Shown here: one piece after another, positions 34,411-45,100 of the stretch
How positions within the stretch are numbered: position 1 is the first letter of the stretch
Layout of the letters: each line of letters starts with the position of its first letter
Origin: Allodiplogaster sudhausi
Taxonomy: Eukaryota > Nematoda > Chromadorea > Rhabditida > Diplogasteridae
Length of the DNA stretch: 64,000 nucleotides
Reading direction: 5' to 3'
NCBI GenBank assembly: GCA_945643635.1
Contig: CALZFC010000040.1
Span: 3,613,501 to 3,677,500 of the forward strand
Program-made: the position numbers and the translations under genes
Notes under the pieces: model-generated
Databases searched by the model: none
Seen by the model: only the letters and a program-made list of their open reading frames with translations
Told to the model about the DNA's origin: nothing

Positions 34411-34769
34411 CTCTGATTCGTCACCCAATATCTCGTGTAAAACCATTCGAGGTACATACTCACTGTAATATTATTCGTGCTTGCAATTTTATACTTATTA
34501 TTAGACTGTGATATTACACGTGTCGCAGTTGTGTATTTTTACAAGATTGCACTGTTATGTCGACATAGACATACATGTCTGTTAGAATTTTATACTTTTT
34601 GTCTTCAACTGGTCTTCGATTCAACTGCTTGCCTACGGATTACGATTTTCTGCAGCAATAAACTATTTTTTTTAAATCGTCTGGTGGGGACAAGGTGTTC
34701 ATTTCGCATAAGTTTACTGGCACTGCATTGTTCTTGAAATAGAAAAAAGAGAAAAAGGAAAGAGAAGGT

Positions 34770-37563
34770 ATGATTGACACTGCAGCTGCAATTGTGGAAG
34801 CTATGGATCTCCTCCAGATTACTCTCAAGGCCGACTTCCGTGAATCTGATCAGGCAATCGATGCTGTAAGTTCATTGTTCTTAAGAGAGCATGTCCGAAA
34901 GCTTCGAGCGCAGCCTGCCCCGGGAAACTTGTTTTCGAATTCATTAACGGAAAACATTTTGCTTATACAACTCGACCCGCTCTATTTAATGAGACTAATT
35001 TCATCATCATCCGATTTTTTCCCTTCGGGATACACTACCGTAACCCTGAAAATTCATTGAGCCATAAATCCGTTCAAAATCTGTTTTGAGAAACGATGTA
35101 CATATAATTCAATAGCATTTCGAAAGCTCTTCAAATTTCATCTAGGAACATGTTTTACGAAAATTTTATTTTGACCGAGAAAGGGTCGACATAGCAATTT
35201 ATGGTCATTTCTACACTCTGGGACCTAGATAGAAAGAAAGAGCGTGAAATTTGCTATCAAATAATCACCATTCAAGAAAAATCCGAGCGTACCAATCTTT
35301 GCTATGACGCGAGTAATGCGCGCGAGTCGGTCAAAATGGCACATTTTCGGCCGCCGAGGCACCGTGCAAGCACATTCATCGATCCATAACTACGCTCAAT
35401 GTTAATATTACAAAATCGTTAGCATATCATCTAAGAGCTCTCACAGAGATCTTCAAATGCTACATACATACTTTTATTGAAAAGGTTATATTTCTATGGA
35501 AAATTTCGTTCTGTACTATAAGAAGGCTTTAAAGACTACTTTACTAACATTTCCGCACTTCCAAACATACATCATAAGAAAGAGCGTGAAATTTGCTACA
35601 AGATAGACCCCTTTCAATAAACTTTCAAGCCTATAATGTTTTGTTATAAGTGATAAGAATTGGGCATCAGCTTAGCACAATTCTTCAATGGAAAAAAAAT
35701 ATTGGAATATTCCAATTCGAATAACCTAAACAATGAAATTCTTGGGCGAAAGGACAGTGACGCTACTTTACCTACTCTTATGACTTATAACAAAACATTA
35801 TAGGCTTGAAAGTTTATTGAAATGGTCTATCTTGTAGCAAATTTCACGCTCTTTCTTATGATATATGTTTGGAAGTGCGGAAATGTTAGTAAAGTAGTCT
35901 TTAAAGCCTTCTTATAGTACAGAACGAAATTTTCCATAGAAATATAAACTTTTCAATAAAAGTATGTATGTAGCATTTGAAGATCTCTGTGAGAGCTCTT
36001 AGATGATATGCTAACGATTTTGTAATATTAACATTGAGCGTAGTTATGGATCGATGAATGCGCTTGCACGGTGCCACGGCGGCCGAAAATGTGCCATTTT
36101 GACCGACTCGCGCGCATTACTCGCGTCATAGCAAAAATTGGTACGCTCGGATTTTTCTTGAATAGTGATTATTTGATAGCAAATTTCACGCTCTTTCTTT
36201 CTATCTAGGTCCCAGAGTGTAGAAATGGCCATAAATTGCTATGTCGACCCTTCAAATAATTTAACGCCAATTTTCTCGGTCAAAATAAAATTTTCGTAAA
36301 ACATGTTAATAGATGAAATTTGAAGAGCTTTCGAAATGCTATTGAATTATATGTACATCGTTTCTCAAAACAGATTTTGAACGGATTTATGGCTCAATGA
36401 ATTTTCAGGGTTACGGTAGTGTATCCTGAAGGGAAAAAAATCGGATGATGATGAAATTAGTCTCATTAAATAGAGCGGGTCGAGTTGTATAAGCAAAATG
36501 TTTTCCGTTAACGAATTCGGAAACAATTTTCCCGGGGCAGGCTGCCTTAAGCGCATGCTCGACTCTTACAGAGAAGCTCTCTTAATCATTGATTTCGTTG
36601 TTGGTCACCATCATTTCTGTCAGGAAGGTCGAGCTGAAGTTGTCAGGCAGCGTGGTCAGTACATCGTGGTGTCCCCAGAGCATAGTGACCTTTTCTCCAG
36701 AGAGGAAATCGGCCAATTCAAAGACGACCGTTATGGCAAGATTAACGAAGACATCTTCACTGATTTGAGAGAAGAAGGATGTTCACGATGGCAGGGTCAG
36801 TCAGTCATCGATTAGCATTCGAGGTGAGAGAGGGAAGAAAGGTTCTTGAGGGCTGCAGAGTGGAGACCCACGACTCCGTTTGAGTCCGGAAGAAGTTTAA
36901 GTTTTCTTTCTCTGCCACGAAGATCGGGCGTTCCTCAGCATTGACGGTCGCTGTCTTGACAAGGAAGAGACTTGGTCTCATCTCAGAGAATACTCCGGCA
37001 ACTCCTTCGCTGCTCGTTTCCATGTCTATCAACATTGCCGAGAGAATAATTGGACTGTTCGATCTGGACTACCTTTCGGATGCGATTTCTGTCAGTTTAT
37101 TCGGGGAAGGGGGGAAGAGAGAGAGAATGAGATTGCTGCTCAGTGATCTACTCGGGAGGCCCTTCCCAGAGCCATGCGAGTGCGGCTGTCCTCATCAGCT
37201 CTCCAGCCACCGTAGCTTCCTTCATCTGCATCAATCGAATGCTAAGCAACATGAGAAAGGTTCTGATTTTGACCGCGCTGAGAGGAGAGGCAAACTGTTC
37301 TTTCAGAATCTAATCATGGCACGACTTTCTTCAAGCCGCTCCTTCGATAACTATGACGACCTCGAATGTGTCACAGTCGAGGTAATGCCGGAGAGAGACA
37401 GAGAGGGAGAGAGAGACAGAGAGGGAGAGAGAGACAAAGAGGGAGAGAGAGAGAGAGAGAGAGGGGGAGAGATAGAAAGAGTGTCTGATGGTCCTGTCTA
37501 CGTTCACAGATGAGCACGTCTGGATCTACTTTTGCACGCAACTCATTCGTGAGGAAGAAGTAG
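34770..37563 (+). CDS. tRNA-splicing endonuclease subunit Sen2
   Basis: A catalytic subunit of the endonuclease that removes introns from pre-tRNAs by cutting the 5' splice site. The ATG at 34770 opens a 96-nt exon ending at 34865. After a 1.76-kb intron, exon 2 (from 36624) reads AEVVRQRGQYIVVSPEHSDL. Then come VFFLCHEDRAFLSIDG, FHVYQHCRENNWTVRSG and LPFGCDFLIYSGGPSQSHAS, giving the family's catalytic Tyr (IY) and His (SHAS); the Lys is probably in MLSNMRKNLIMARL. It ends STFARNSFVRKK with TAG at 37561-37563. Splice phases agree at each junction used. Two mobile elements affect this gene: a foldback in intron 1 and a MITE placed one base after the stop. FAAH ends 360 bp upstream on the same strand. 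Confidence 0.85.
34885..36581. mobile_element. 1.7-kb foldback (long inverted repeat) element in Sen2 intron 1
   Basis: Two arms of about 770-800 bp (34885 to about 35655, and about 35783 to 36581) are nearly perfect inverted copies around a loop of about 125 bp. The ends are GAGAGC and GCTCTC, each flanked by TTAA (34881-34884 and 36582-36585). No coding capacity is seen. A 20-odd-bp segment is present only in the right arm near 36255. Without the element the intron would be about 57 bp. Confidence 0.85.
37393..37482 (+). repeat. GA-rich tandem repeat in the last Sen2 intron
   Basis: GAGAGGGAGAGAGACA-type units followed by (GA)n, in the intron before the final exon; purine-rich on the coding strand. 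Confidence 0.8.
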
Positions 37564-37564
37564 C

Positions 37565-38043
37565 GGTACTATTCAGTTACTCCTGCCCCAGTAAAAAAAA
37601 ATTTTCAAAAATTCTTTTTCCTCCAAATTCACTCCAGGGGGGTTTATGAGTACGAGAAACACGAATATAACAACCATTTTGCATAATTCCGTCGAAAAAA
37701 ACTCGCGGTAGGTAAGCCACGCCCACAAGTTTCCCACGCTCATGGTCAAGAAGGCAAGTCCTGGGCCTTCTTCAGAGCTCCTGTACTTCTTTATAACGAC
37801 ATAATCACGCGATATAAACGTTATATTCGTATTCCCCGCGTCAAGAAACCCCACTGTAGCGATTTATGAGCAGTTTGGAGTGAAAAAATATTTTGATGAC
37901 AAATTGTCATAACTTTTTTTTTCGACGGAATTATGCAAAATGGTTGTTATATTCGTGTTTCTCGTGCTCATAAACCCCCCTGGAGTGAATTTAGAGAAAA
38001 ATTAAAAAAAAATTTACTGGGGCAGGAGTAACTGAATAGTACC
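37565..38043. mobile_element. 479-bp MITE with 8-bp target duplication at the Sen2 stop codon
   Basis: Terminal inverted repeats begin GGTACTATTCAGTTACTCCT and extend over 100 bp with interruptions. The 8-bp GAAGTAGC occurs immediately before (37557-37564) and immediately after (38044-38051). An 8-bp duplication suits hAT-, P- or Merlin-type transposases; the GG terminus is closest to Merlin. No coding capacity. Confidence 0.85.
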
Positions 38044-38051
38044 GAAGTAGC

Positions 38052-39766
38052 CTCTAAGATAGAGACCGCAGAGTGAAAGAATGACATAACACAAAACTGG
38101 GTCAACCTACCGTAACGGAATTAGCGGAATTTGTCACGTTCGGACTGATAAATTCAAATTTTTGAAGAGAGCTTGTTCTATAACTTTTTATTCTTTTTCT
38201 GCAGTTTGTCGGTAAAATTGTCAAGAATCTTTTTGTCAATATTTTAAAGGAAGGTTTTTCAAAGTGTTGGGCGCTATTCTGCCTTGCATACACGGGCACT
38301 ACGCTGAAAAAACCTCATTAGAAGCTTTTTTCCGTGAGCTTGGCTTTTTCAGTTTTTCAACTATAATTTGGATCATCCGCAAGCTCGGGGATTCTTATTT
38401 TAATTTAATATTAGATGGCATGTTGTGTGACAGCTAGGCGGTTTCTTGTCGAATTTCTGCGAGGCGATAAGGAGATATCATTGATAGATAGTTTCTAGCT
38501 GAAACAGGTGCAAGCTCATTTTTTCATTCTATTTCGTTTATCGATATTCCCTGATCGCATCTTGCGGAGAGATTATACTTAAAGCCGATCTGGATTCAGT
38601 ACACTGATTTTTTTGTTCGTATATTGCGAGCAAACACGAAAAATTTCCCTCGAACAAAATTATCACTTCATGGTTTCTCCCACTTATAATGATTTAATAT
38701 GTATCCCAGATGTCCTCGGGATTTTTAAACATCATTTTATGATAGAAGACATCCGCCAGTATACCTATGTAGACTATGACCGAGATTCTGCGAGGCGACA
38801 GTGAATTGTTGTTGATTATGTGGCTATTTTTTAGTCGAAATAATTAACCACTTCTACAGAGGCGATTTGAGGGTGTGAAAGCACTTAGAAGAATGATCAT
38901 GGAGATTAGCCGGATATAAAATTAGCTTTAAAAAAGCAAAAGAATGGAAAATTAATAGGAATTAAATTTATCGAGCACAACTACTATCGTCTTGTTCGAG
39001 CATCTGACCAGCCGAACTCCGTTTGGCACATTGAGATACGTGGACGGGCTTACTGTAGGAGGCCCATCTTCCCCAGGAATTCGCATTTTTTAAAGGGGTT
39101 TTTGTAAGATAATTTAAAACTTTCGTGAGATTCTGATTTTAGAAATCGTTTTCTGATCACCTAAACTCCCCAAAAACAGTCCTCATTTACATTTTCAAGC
39201 GGTTTGGGAAAATCATCTGCGGTCTCTACTCTAAGAGAAGCAAACCACTTCCACATCTTACACATCCCACTGTTCCTCTCTCCTCTTTTCCCGATCTACG
39301 CTAGCTAGAATCACTGAATTACTCGTTGTTGTGTAATAGATTATTCACAGACCCTCTTCCTATTAACATATTCTCATTTTGTTTATGAATACTGGAAAAT
39401 TATGCGAGTCTTTTTTGTCGGCGAATGTCGATAATAAAACCGCTTTTCAGCACGTGGTTTTTGTATAATAACGCGTTATTTATCGCAAGATAAAACCTAT
39501 TTTATGATTTGCGAGCATGGTTGCAAGCGGGAGTAGATTCTCTTATTTTTCGAGTACGAAGTCACTGATTGAAGTGACAGTTGTGCCATTTACCGGAGCA
39601 AAAAATTCTTCGCTCTAGAGTGCCATTTGAATTTCTCATCTTCTAGATGCTGATTTTTTTTTTGCGAATTGTTGCGTCATTTTGAGGGCCTCGCAATCGC
39701 CGAGTCTGGTGAGTTTCCGCTCCTCCTCGGGTCATTGAATTCACTGATTCAGGGCGTAGCAACTGG
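38052..39766. other. long AT-rich gap downstream of Sen2
   Basis: No exon with family similarity, no RNA gene and no clear repeat was found across about 1.7 kb. It should contain the displaced 3' end of the Sen2 transcript. Confidence 0.4.
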
Positions 39767-39859
39767 ATGACGTCTCTTCTCCAGGAGCAGAACAACACGG
39801 AATCGCAGGCTCCTCCCAACAAGAAGGCTCGCATCATTCACTGCTCCGGCCATCAGAAG
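39767..39859 (+). CDS. possible alternative 5' exon of the E1 gene with a nuclear-signal-like motif
   Basis: An ATG exon encoding 31 residues, with SQAPPNKKARIIHCSGHQK followed by a GT donor at 39860. The Pro-Lys-Lys-Ala-Arg cluster resembles the N-terminal basic signal of long UBA1 isoforms. Joining to an acceptor before GAGGCCTCC (about 42167) keeps frame through ITESEA into the E1 start at 42200. The link would span the minus-strand gene at 40.1-41.0 kb and is an inference. Confidence 0.3.
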
Positions 39860-40132
39860 GTTGCATCTGCTCATTCTTTTTATTCCTGTTTGATTATGTC
39901 TTAGCGCTCGCTTCGTTGAAAGCAGACCTCAAAAGTCACAAAACTGTGATTTTCTGTCTATTCCTTAAAGCCCTCAAAAACCTCTAAATATAGGTAGCCA
40001 ATGAAAATATCTCGAAGGAAAAGTAATCAGTTGTATCATTAGTACGGCTGGCCGATTTTTCATCATTATTTATTGGTCTGTTAGTTTCTTGCTGATGGAT
40101 CCTTTGTTTTCTTATGTTGGCGACCTGCTGGA

Positions 40133-40973
40133 TTAGCCCGCGCATTCGTCGATGGCGGTCCGCAGTTCTTCTTCTTTCTCATTTGTAATATCCTCAAAGA
40201 TCTGATTTTGGTTTTTGGTTAGAGTTGCATAGACTACCTCTGCGGTGGGGAGATCCGTTGTGTTGGGATCGGTTGCGTTGGAATTAGTTGATGCCATGAC
40301 ATCCTGGAAAACTCAAACATTTGTCTATCGCCGCAGTTCAAGAACACGACCTTAGCTGGTTGGTATGGGCGGAAGACTTTGGGATTCAGTGGCCCAGAAG
40401 CAAGGGCCGCCTGTAGCGAGAGAGGCAGGTTTGCCCTGCGGGCCACTGCGTCGTCCGGGGTGTCTGGGCCAGGCGGGTCATCCTTCCCACCATCTACATG
40501 GCAGTGTTATTTGCTTCTTACTTTTAGATCTGCCATTACATTTTATTCGAAAATAGTTGTTACTACCTGTCCTTTATTCCTCCATCCTCCCTTTAGTATA
40601 GCAGCCTCTTACCTTCGAAGGAAATGCTGATGGTCCCCTTCTCATCCTTTTCGACATCTGGCATGGGGTGAAAGACGTCGTAGACATTTGGAGTTTTCAG
40701 AATGGACATTTTTAGCTGTCGACTGCTCTGAATGAGGTAGGCGATGGGAAATGAATATCCTCTCCTCACCTTGTATAAAACGAAATAAAGTTCCTTGGGT
40801 GGAAATTACAATTCATAGAGATATTCTTATTTTTATTAATTTTTTTCATTAGTTTTCCCCTCCTTTAGCTTCGTGGTTTATATGACGGGGAGTTGTCATG
40901 GCTACAAGAAGAGGTGACAACGAAGTGAAATGTAGATAAAGAACTCAGAGACCTCAACTGTTAAGTCTACCAT
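40133..40973 (-). CDS. uncharacterised 145-residue protein, six exons
   Basis: Exons 40973-40953, 40793-40770, 40727-40613, 40493-40351, 40303-40238 and 40201-40133 all have GT donors and AG acceptors and join with consistent phase at five junctions, giving 145 residues and a TAA stop. It begins MVDLTVEELYFVLYKSSRQ, continues KMSILKTPNVYDVFHPMPD, has an acidic linker (KDDPPGPDTPDD), then LPLSLQAALASG and a C-terminus ENTE-like in charge (EDITNEKEEELRTAIDECAG). No signal peptide or membrane span. I do not recognise the family. It would lie inside the first intron of the E1 gene if the upstream exon at 39767 is real. Confidence 0.6.
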
Positions 40974-40981
40974 GTTTAACA

Positions 40982-42199
40982 ATGAAAACGTGGGATGCGG
41001 ATGTTTATCTGAACGGAGGTAATGACTGGAATGTATCGACTCTTCATCCTGGTCACCGTCAAGGTTGGCAAGTCGCGAATACCTGGCACTCTTTGACAAT
41101 ACGCCGCCTGACGAGTGAATTGTTCGATAGAAGCGAATTTCGATGTGATACTGTGGTCGTGTAAACACGTGTCTGAACACTCTTTTGCTTTCTTGTCTTA
41201 ATAATAGTATGAAAAAAGACATTTTTCTTTTATGTTTTGTTTTCTGTCGAAAAAAATTGGCAGTTACGTGTCGTCATCCCTGCAGAGCGCGGGCACTACG
41301 AGGCAGCCTTTCTCTACTCGTCTGCGCTCTCTCCCGCATGGCACACTTTCACTTCCACTCGTGTAGTCACTCTTCGTGTCTGTCTCACTCGCTAACACTA
41401 CTGCTTTCTCTCACTTCCTCTCCATCTCTGTCTCTCCGTCTCCACTGTTCTCTCTCAATTCCTCTTCGTCTCTCCCTCTCCACAGCTCCTCTCTCTCACT
41501 TCCTCTCCATCTCTCTGTCTCCACTGCTCTCTCACTTCCTCTCTATCTCTGTCTCTCCATCTCCACTGCTCTCTCTCAGTTCCTCTACATCTCTGTCTCC
41601 CCCTCTCCACTGCTCTCTCTCACTCCCTCTCCCCTTCTCCACTGCTCGCTTTGTCATCATCACGGCCCTCTCCCTCTCATCCTTTGCGAGACCATTCGCT
41701 CATTGCTGCCTCAGCTCCATTGCATCTTTGCCTTTTTCTTTCTGTCTTTCTCACTGTCGGTCCTTTTCGGCCGCATAGTGTTTCCCTTCCCATCACGACC
41801 AAGCTCCACTCCCGTACTTTTCGATGCTTTCTTACTGCGTTCCACTAGTTGTTTATTCATTTCAAGGCCAGCTGAATCCTTTGCTGGCGCTTTCAAATAT
41901 GAGGTTGTTCTTGCAGCTTTCTTGTTATTCTGTAGCAAAATGCGTTGGAATATAGTTTAGTCTGACAAATATTCGAAAAATTGTCTCCTTTTATTTCGTG
42001 GGTTTGTTTGACATAAGTGGTCATTCCCCTTTTGATTTTCTTTATTCTTTTTTAAACATATTTGAGATTCAGTTGAATTCGAAACATTAGAGAAATATGG
42101 GTGTTCTAAGTTGTGTTTCATTCGCTTGTGACTCAACCTTTGTTTTTAATCCGTTGCCGATTTGAGGAGGCCTCCTTTGCAATCACGGAGAGCGAAGCG
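40982..42199. other. region upstream of the E1 gene with a CT-rich block
   Basis: 41345-41700 is CT-rich with a loose repeat of CTCTCACTTCCTCTCCATCT-like units. The rest shows no convincing exon. Confidence 0.5.
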
Positions 42200-45100
42200 A
42201 TGGAGACTCAGGAAGGGGAGCCGCCTCAGAACGGAAAGGCCATGGATTCAGCCAACGGCAACGAGAGCACTCTCGACAAGAATCTCTACTCCAGACAGAT
42301 GTTGGTTGTCTCTGAGAGTGCGAATGAAGAGTGTCTCTTCTCCCTTGCAGCTACACCCTTGGCGAGTCTGCGATGATGCATCTCCGCAACACTTCCGTGC
42401 TCATCTCTGGCATGGGAGGCGTCGGCGTGGAAATCGCCAAGAATCTCATCCTTGGCGGTGTCCGCAAGGTTTGGCTGCTCCCTCTGCCACTCCCTTCCAC
42501 CCTCCTTTGCTCTTCAGGTTTGCATCCAAGATACCAAGGCGACCACCTGGTCGGATCTCTCTTCTCAGTACTACCTCGGCAATGAGCACATCGGTAGCAA
42601 CCGGGCTTCTTCTTGCTTTGAGAAGTTTGTATCTTGTCTATTCACTTCCTTGTGAACCGTATTTTAACGTATGTAAAATGAAAGAAGAACAAATGATTTG
42701 AGGTTGGCTGAGCTGAACGACAGCGTCAACTGTTCTCTGAACACAGAGCCACTCACCGAGGAGCTTGTCGCGGGCTTTGATGTTTGTTCTTTCTTTTGTA
42801 AGGTTGTATTTGCAAATGTCATTATCCCTCTCTCCCCTGTTCTCAGCTGGTCGTTCTGACCGCTTCTCTCCGCTCCGAGCAGCTGCGCGTCTCTTCCTGG
42901 ACTCGCAATGCTGGCCGCCGTCTCCTCATCGCTGACGCCCGCGGACTCTTCTCCTATGTCTTCGTCGACTTCGGCAAGGAGTTCCGCGTAGATGACACCA
43001 ATGGAGAACAGTGCAAAGAGGTCGGTGACTGGGAGGAGAGTGAGACTGGGGGAGATGTCCTTTCTTTCAGTTCCATGTCGAACACGTTTACGGAGAAACC
43101 GGAGATGTGATGACGCTGGAGAATTCGATGCACGGGCTGGAAGACGGTGACTACGTCACCTTCACCGAAGTGAAGGGTATGACGGAGTTGAATGGAATCC
43201 GCCCTCTCCGAATCACTGTCAAGAGTTCGTTTGCTTTGTCATGACGAAGAGAAGAGGTAGTGATTTCCTCTTCCAGAGCCTCACATCTTCAACATCGGCG
43301 ATGCCGCGAAAGACTTCTCTCCGTACACTGAAGGGGGTCGCTGCAAGCAAGTCAAGGTTTGTTCTTCGATCTCTTCTTTTATTCTTGCACGATATCAGTT
43401 CTCTTTTGTAAGGTGCCTTCAAACGTGAGCCACGAGTCTCTGGAGGCCTCTCTTGCCAAGCCGGAATTCTGCATTTGGGACTTTGCCAAGTTCGACTTCC
43501 CAGAAAAGGTGTCTTCTACGTTCTCTTCTGCTTGCGGCGTATTCTTCTTCTAAGAATTGGATGTGTTCAGCTGCATTCTCTCTGGACTGCCCTGTACTCC
43601 TTCGAAGAGAAGCACGGCCGCACCTGCCGCCCTCGCAATGATGAGGATCTCCAGCTGCTCAAGGAACAACTTCCAAGTTTAAGTGATATCGATGACAAGA
43701 CACTCAAGCTGTTCAGCTACGGAGTTCGTTCTCTTTGTTGAGACGTGAGCTGGATGAGCGTCTACCCTTGCAGGCATCTGGTAACCTCGTGACCGTGGCA
43801 TCGGTTGTGGGTGGAATCGCAGCTCAGGAGGCGATGAAGGGACTGACTCACCACATGACTCCCCTGAAGCAGTGGGTGTACCTGGATGCGGTGGATGCCC
43901 TTCCCGGCGGCTACTCTGTCTTTGACTACGACAAGCTCTCTGAGGCTGACTGCTCTCCTCGCCAGTCGCGCTACGATGGTCAGGCCGCGGTGTTTAGCTG
44001 GAAGTACCAGGAACAACTTCTCCGCCAAAGGCAAGGAAACTCCTCATTTCCCATTATACATTTGATGAGTTTGAATTGAGTTAATTGCCGTTGAAGGTGG
44101 TTCATTGTTGGATCGGGCGCTATTGGCTGCGAGCTGCTGAAGAACATGGCACTCATGGGAGTGGGCTGTGGAGAGGGAGGAAAGCTGAAGATCACTGATA
44201 TGGACCAGATCGAGATCTCTAATCTCAACCGCCAGTTCCTCTTCCGTCGCAGTGATGTCGGCGTGAGTTATTCGTTATTTGCATCTCGCGTACTTCATAG
44301 CAAAATCGCATTTACTTCTTGTATTTATGAACGATTGGCTGTCAGGGAATTGCTCATTAAATTATTAGTGATTTTAACTGGAGTCAGTAATAGTAGACGC
44401 TTCCGACTATTCTACATTGTTTATCTGAAGTTCTTCTCCTTTTCAGAGTAAGAAGTCGGAAGTGGCAGCTCGTGCAGTGAAGGCCTTCAACTCTTCCGTC
44501 AACATCGAGGCCCTGGCTGAGCGCGTTGGCCAGGACACTGAGAACATCTTCGATGACGAATTCTTCCACAACCTCGACGGAGTTGCCAATGCCCTCGACA
44601 ATGTCGATGCTCGTAAGTTTGTGGTTCATTCTCATCCTGCATTTTTATCATTGTTCTCTAGCTTCAAGAGTTTGATCCGCACTTTTTTTGTCAATATTCC
44701 GTAAATTGGGAGGGTCCGTGGTTTCTTTTGCTTTTTTGGAGAGTCCCTGTCAAAAAGTGCGACCTATTGAAACATTGGTCAGGCCGCTACATGGATCGTC
44801 GTTGCATCTACTATCGCCTTCCCCTCCTGGAGTCGGGCACCATGGGCACGAAGGGAAACACCCAAGTCGTCTACCCTCATCTCACCGAATCCTACGCGTA
44901 TGCAGTTCTTCCTTGCCTTTTCTGTGTCCTCTGGCTGAGTTGTCATTGATTTAGTTCGTCGGTTGACCCGCCCGAGAAGGACATTCCCATCTGCACTCTG
45001 AAGAACTTCCCGAACGAGATTCAACACACGATCCAATGGGCACGCGATCTTTTCGAGGGACTCTTCACTGAGCCTGCCGAGACTGCCAATCTCTTCCTCA

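Noticed and set aside
34881..36585. CRISPR-like or multi-copy regulatory repeat array
   Set aside because: The repeats are two inverted arms of one element, with no regular short direct repeats and spacers.
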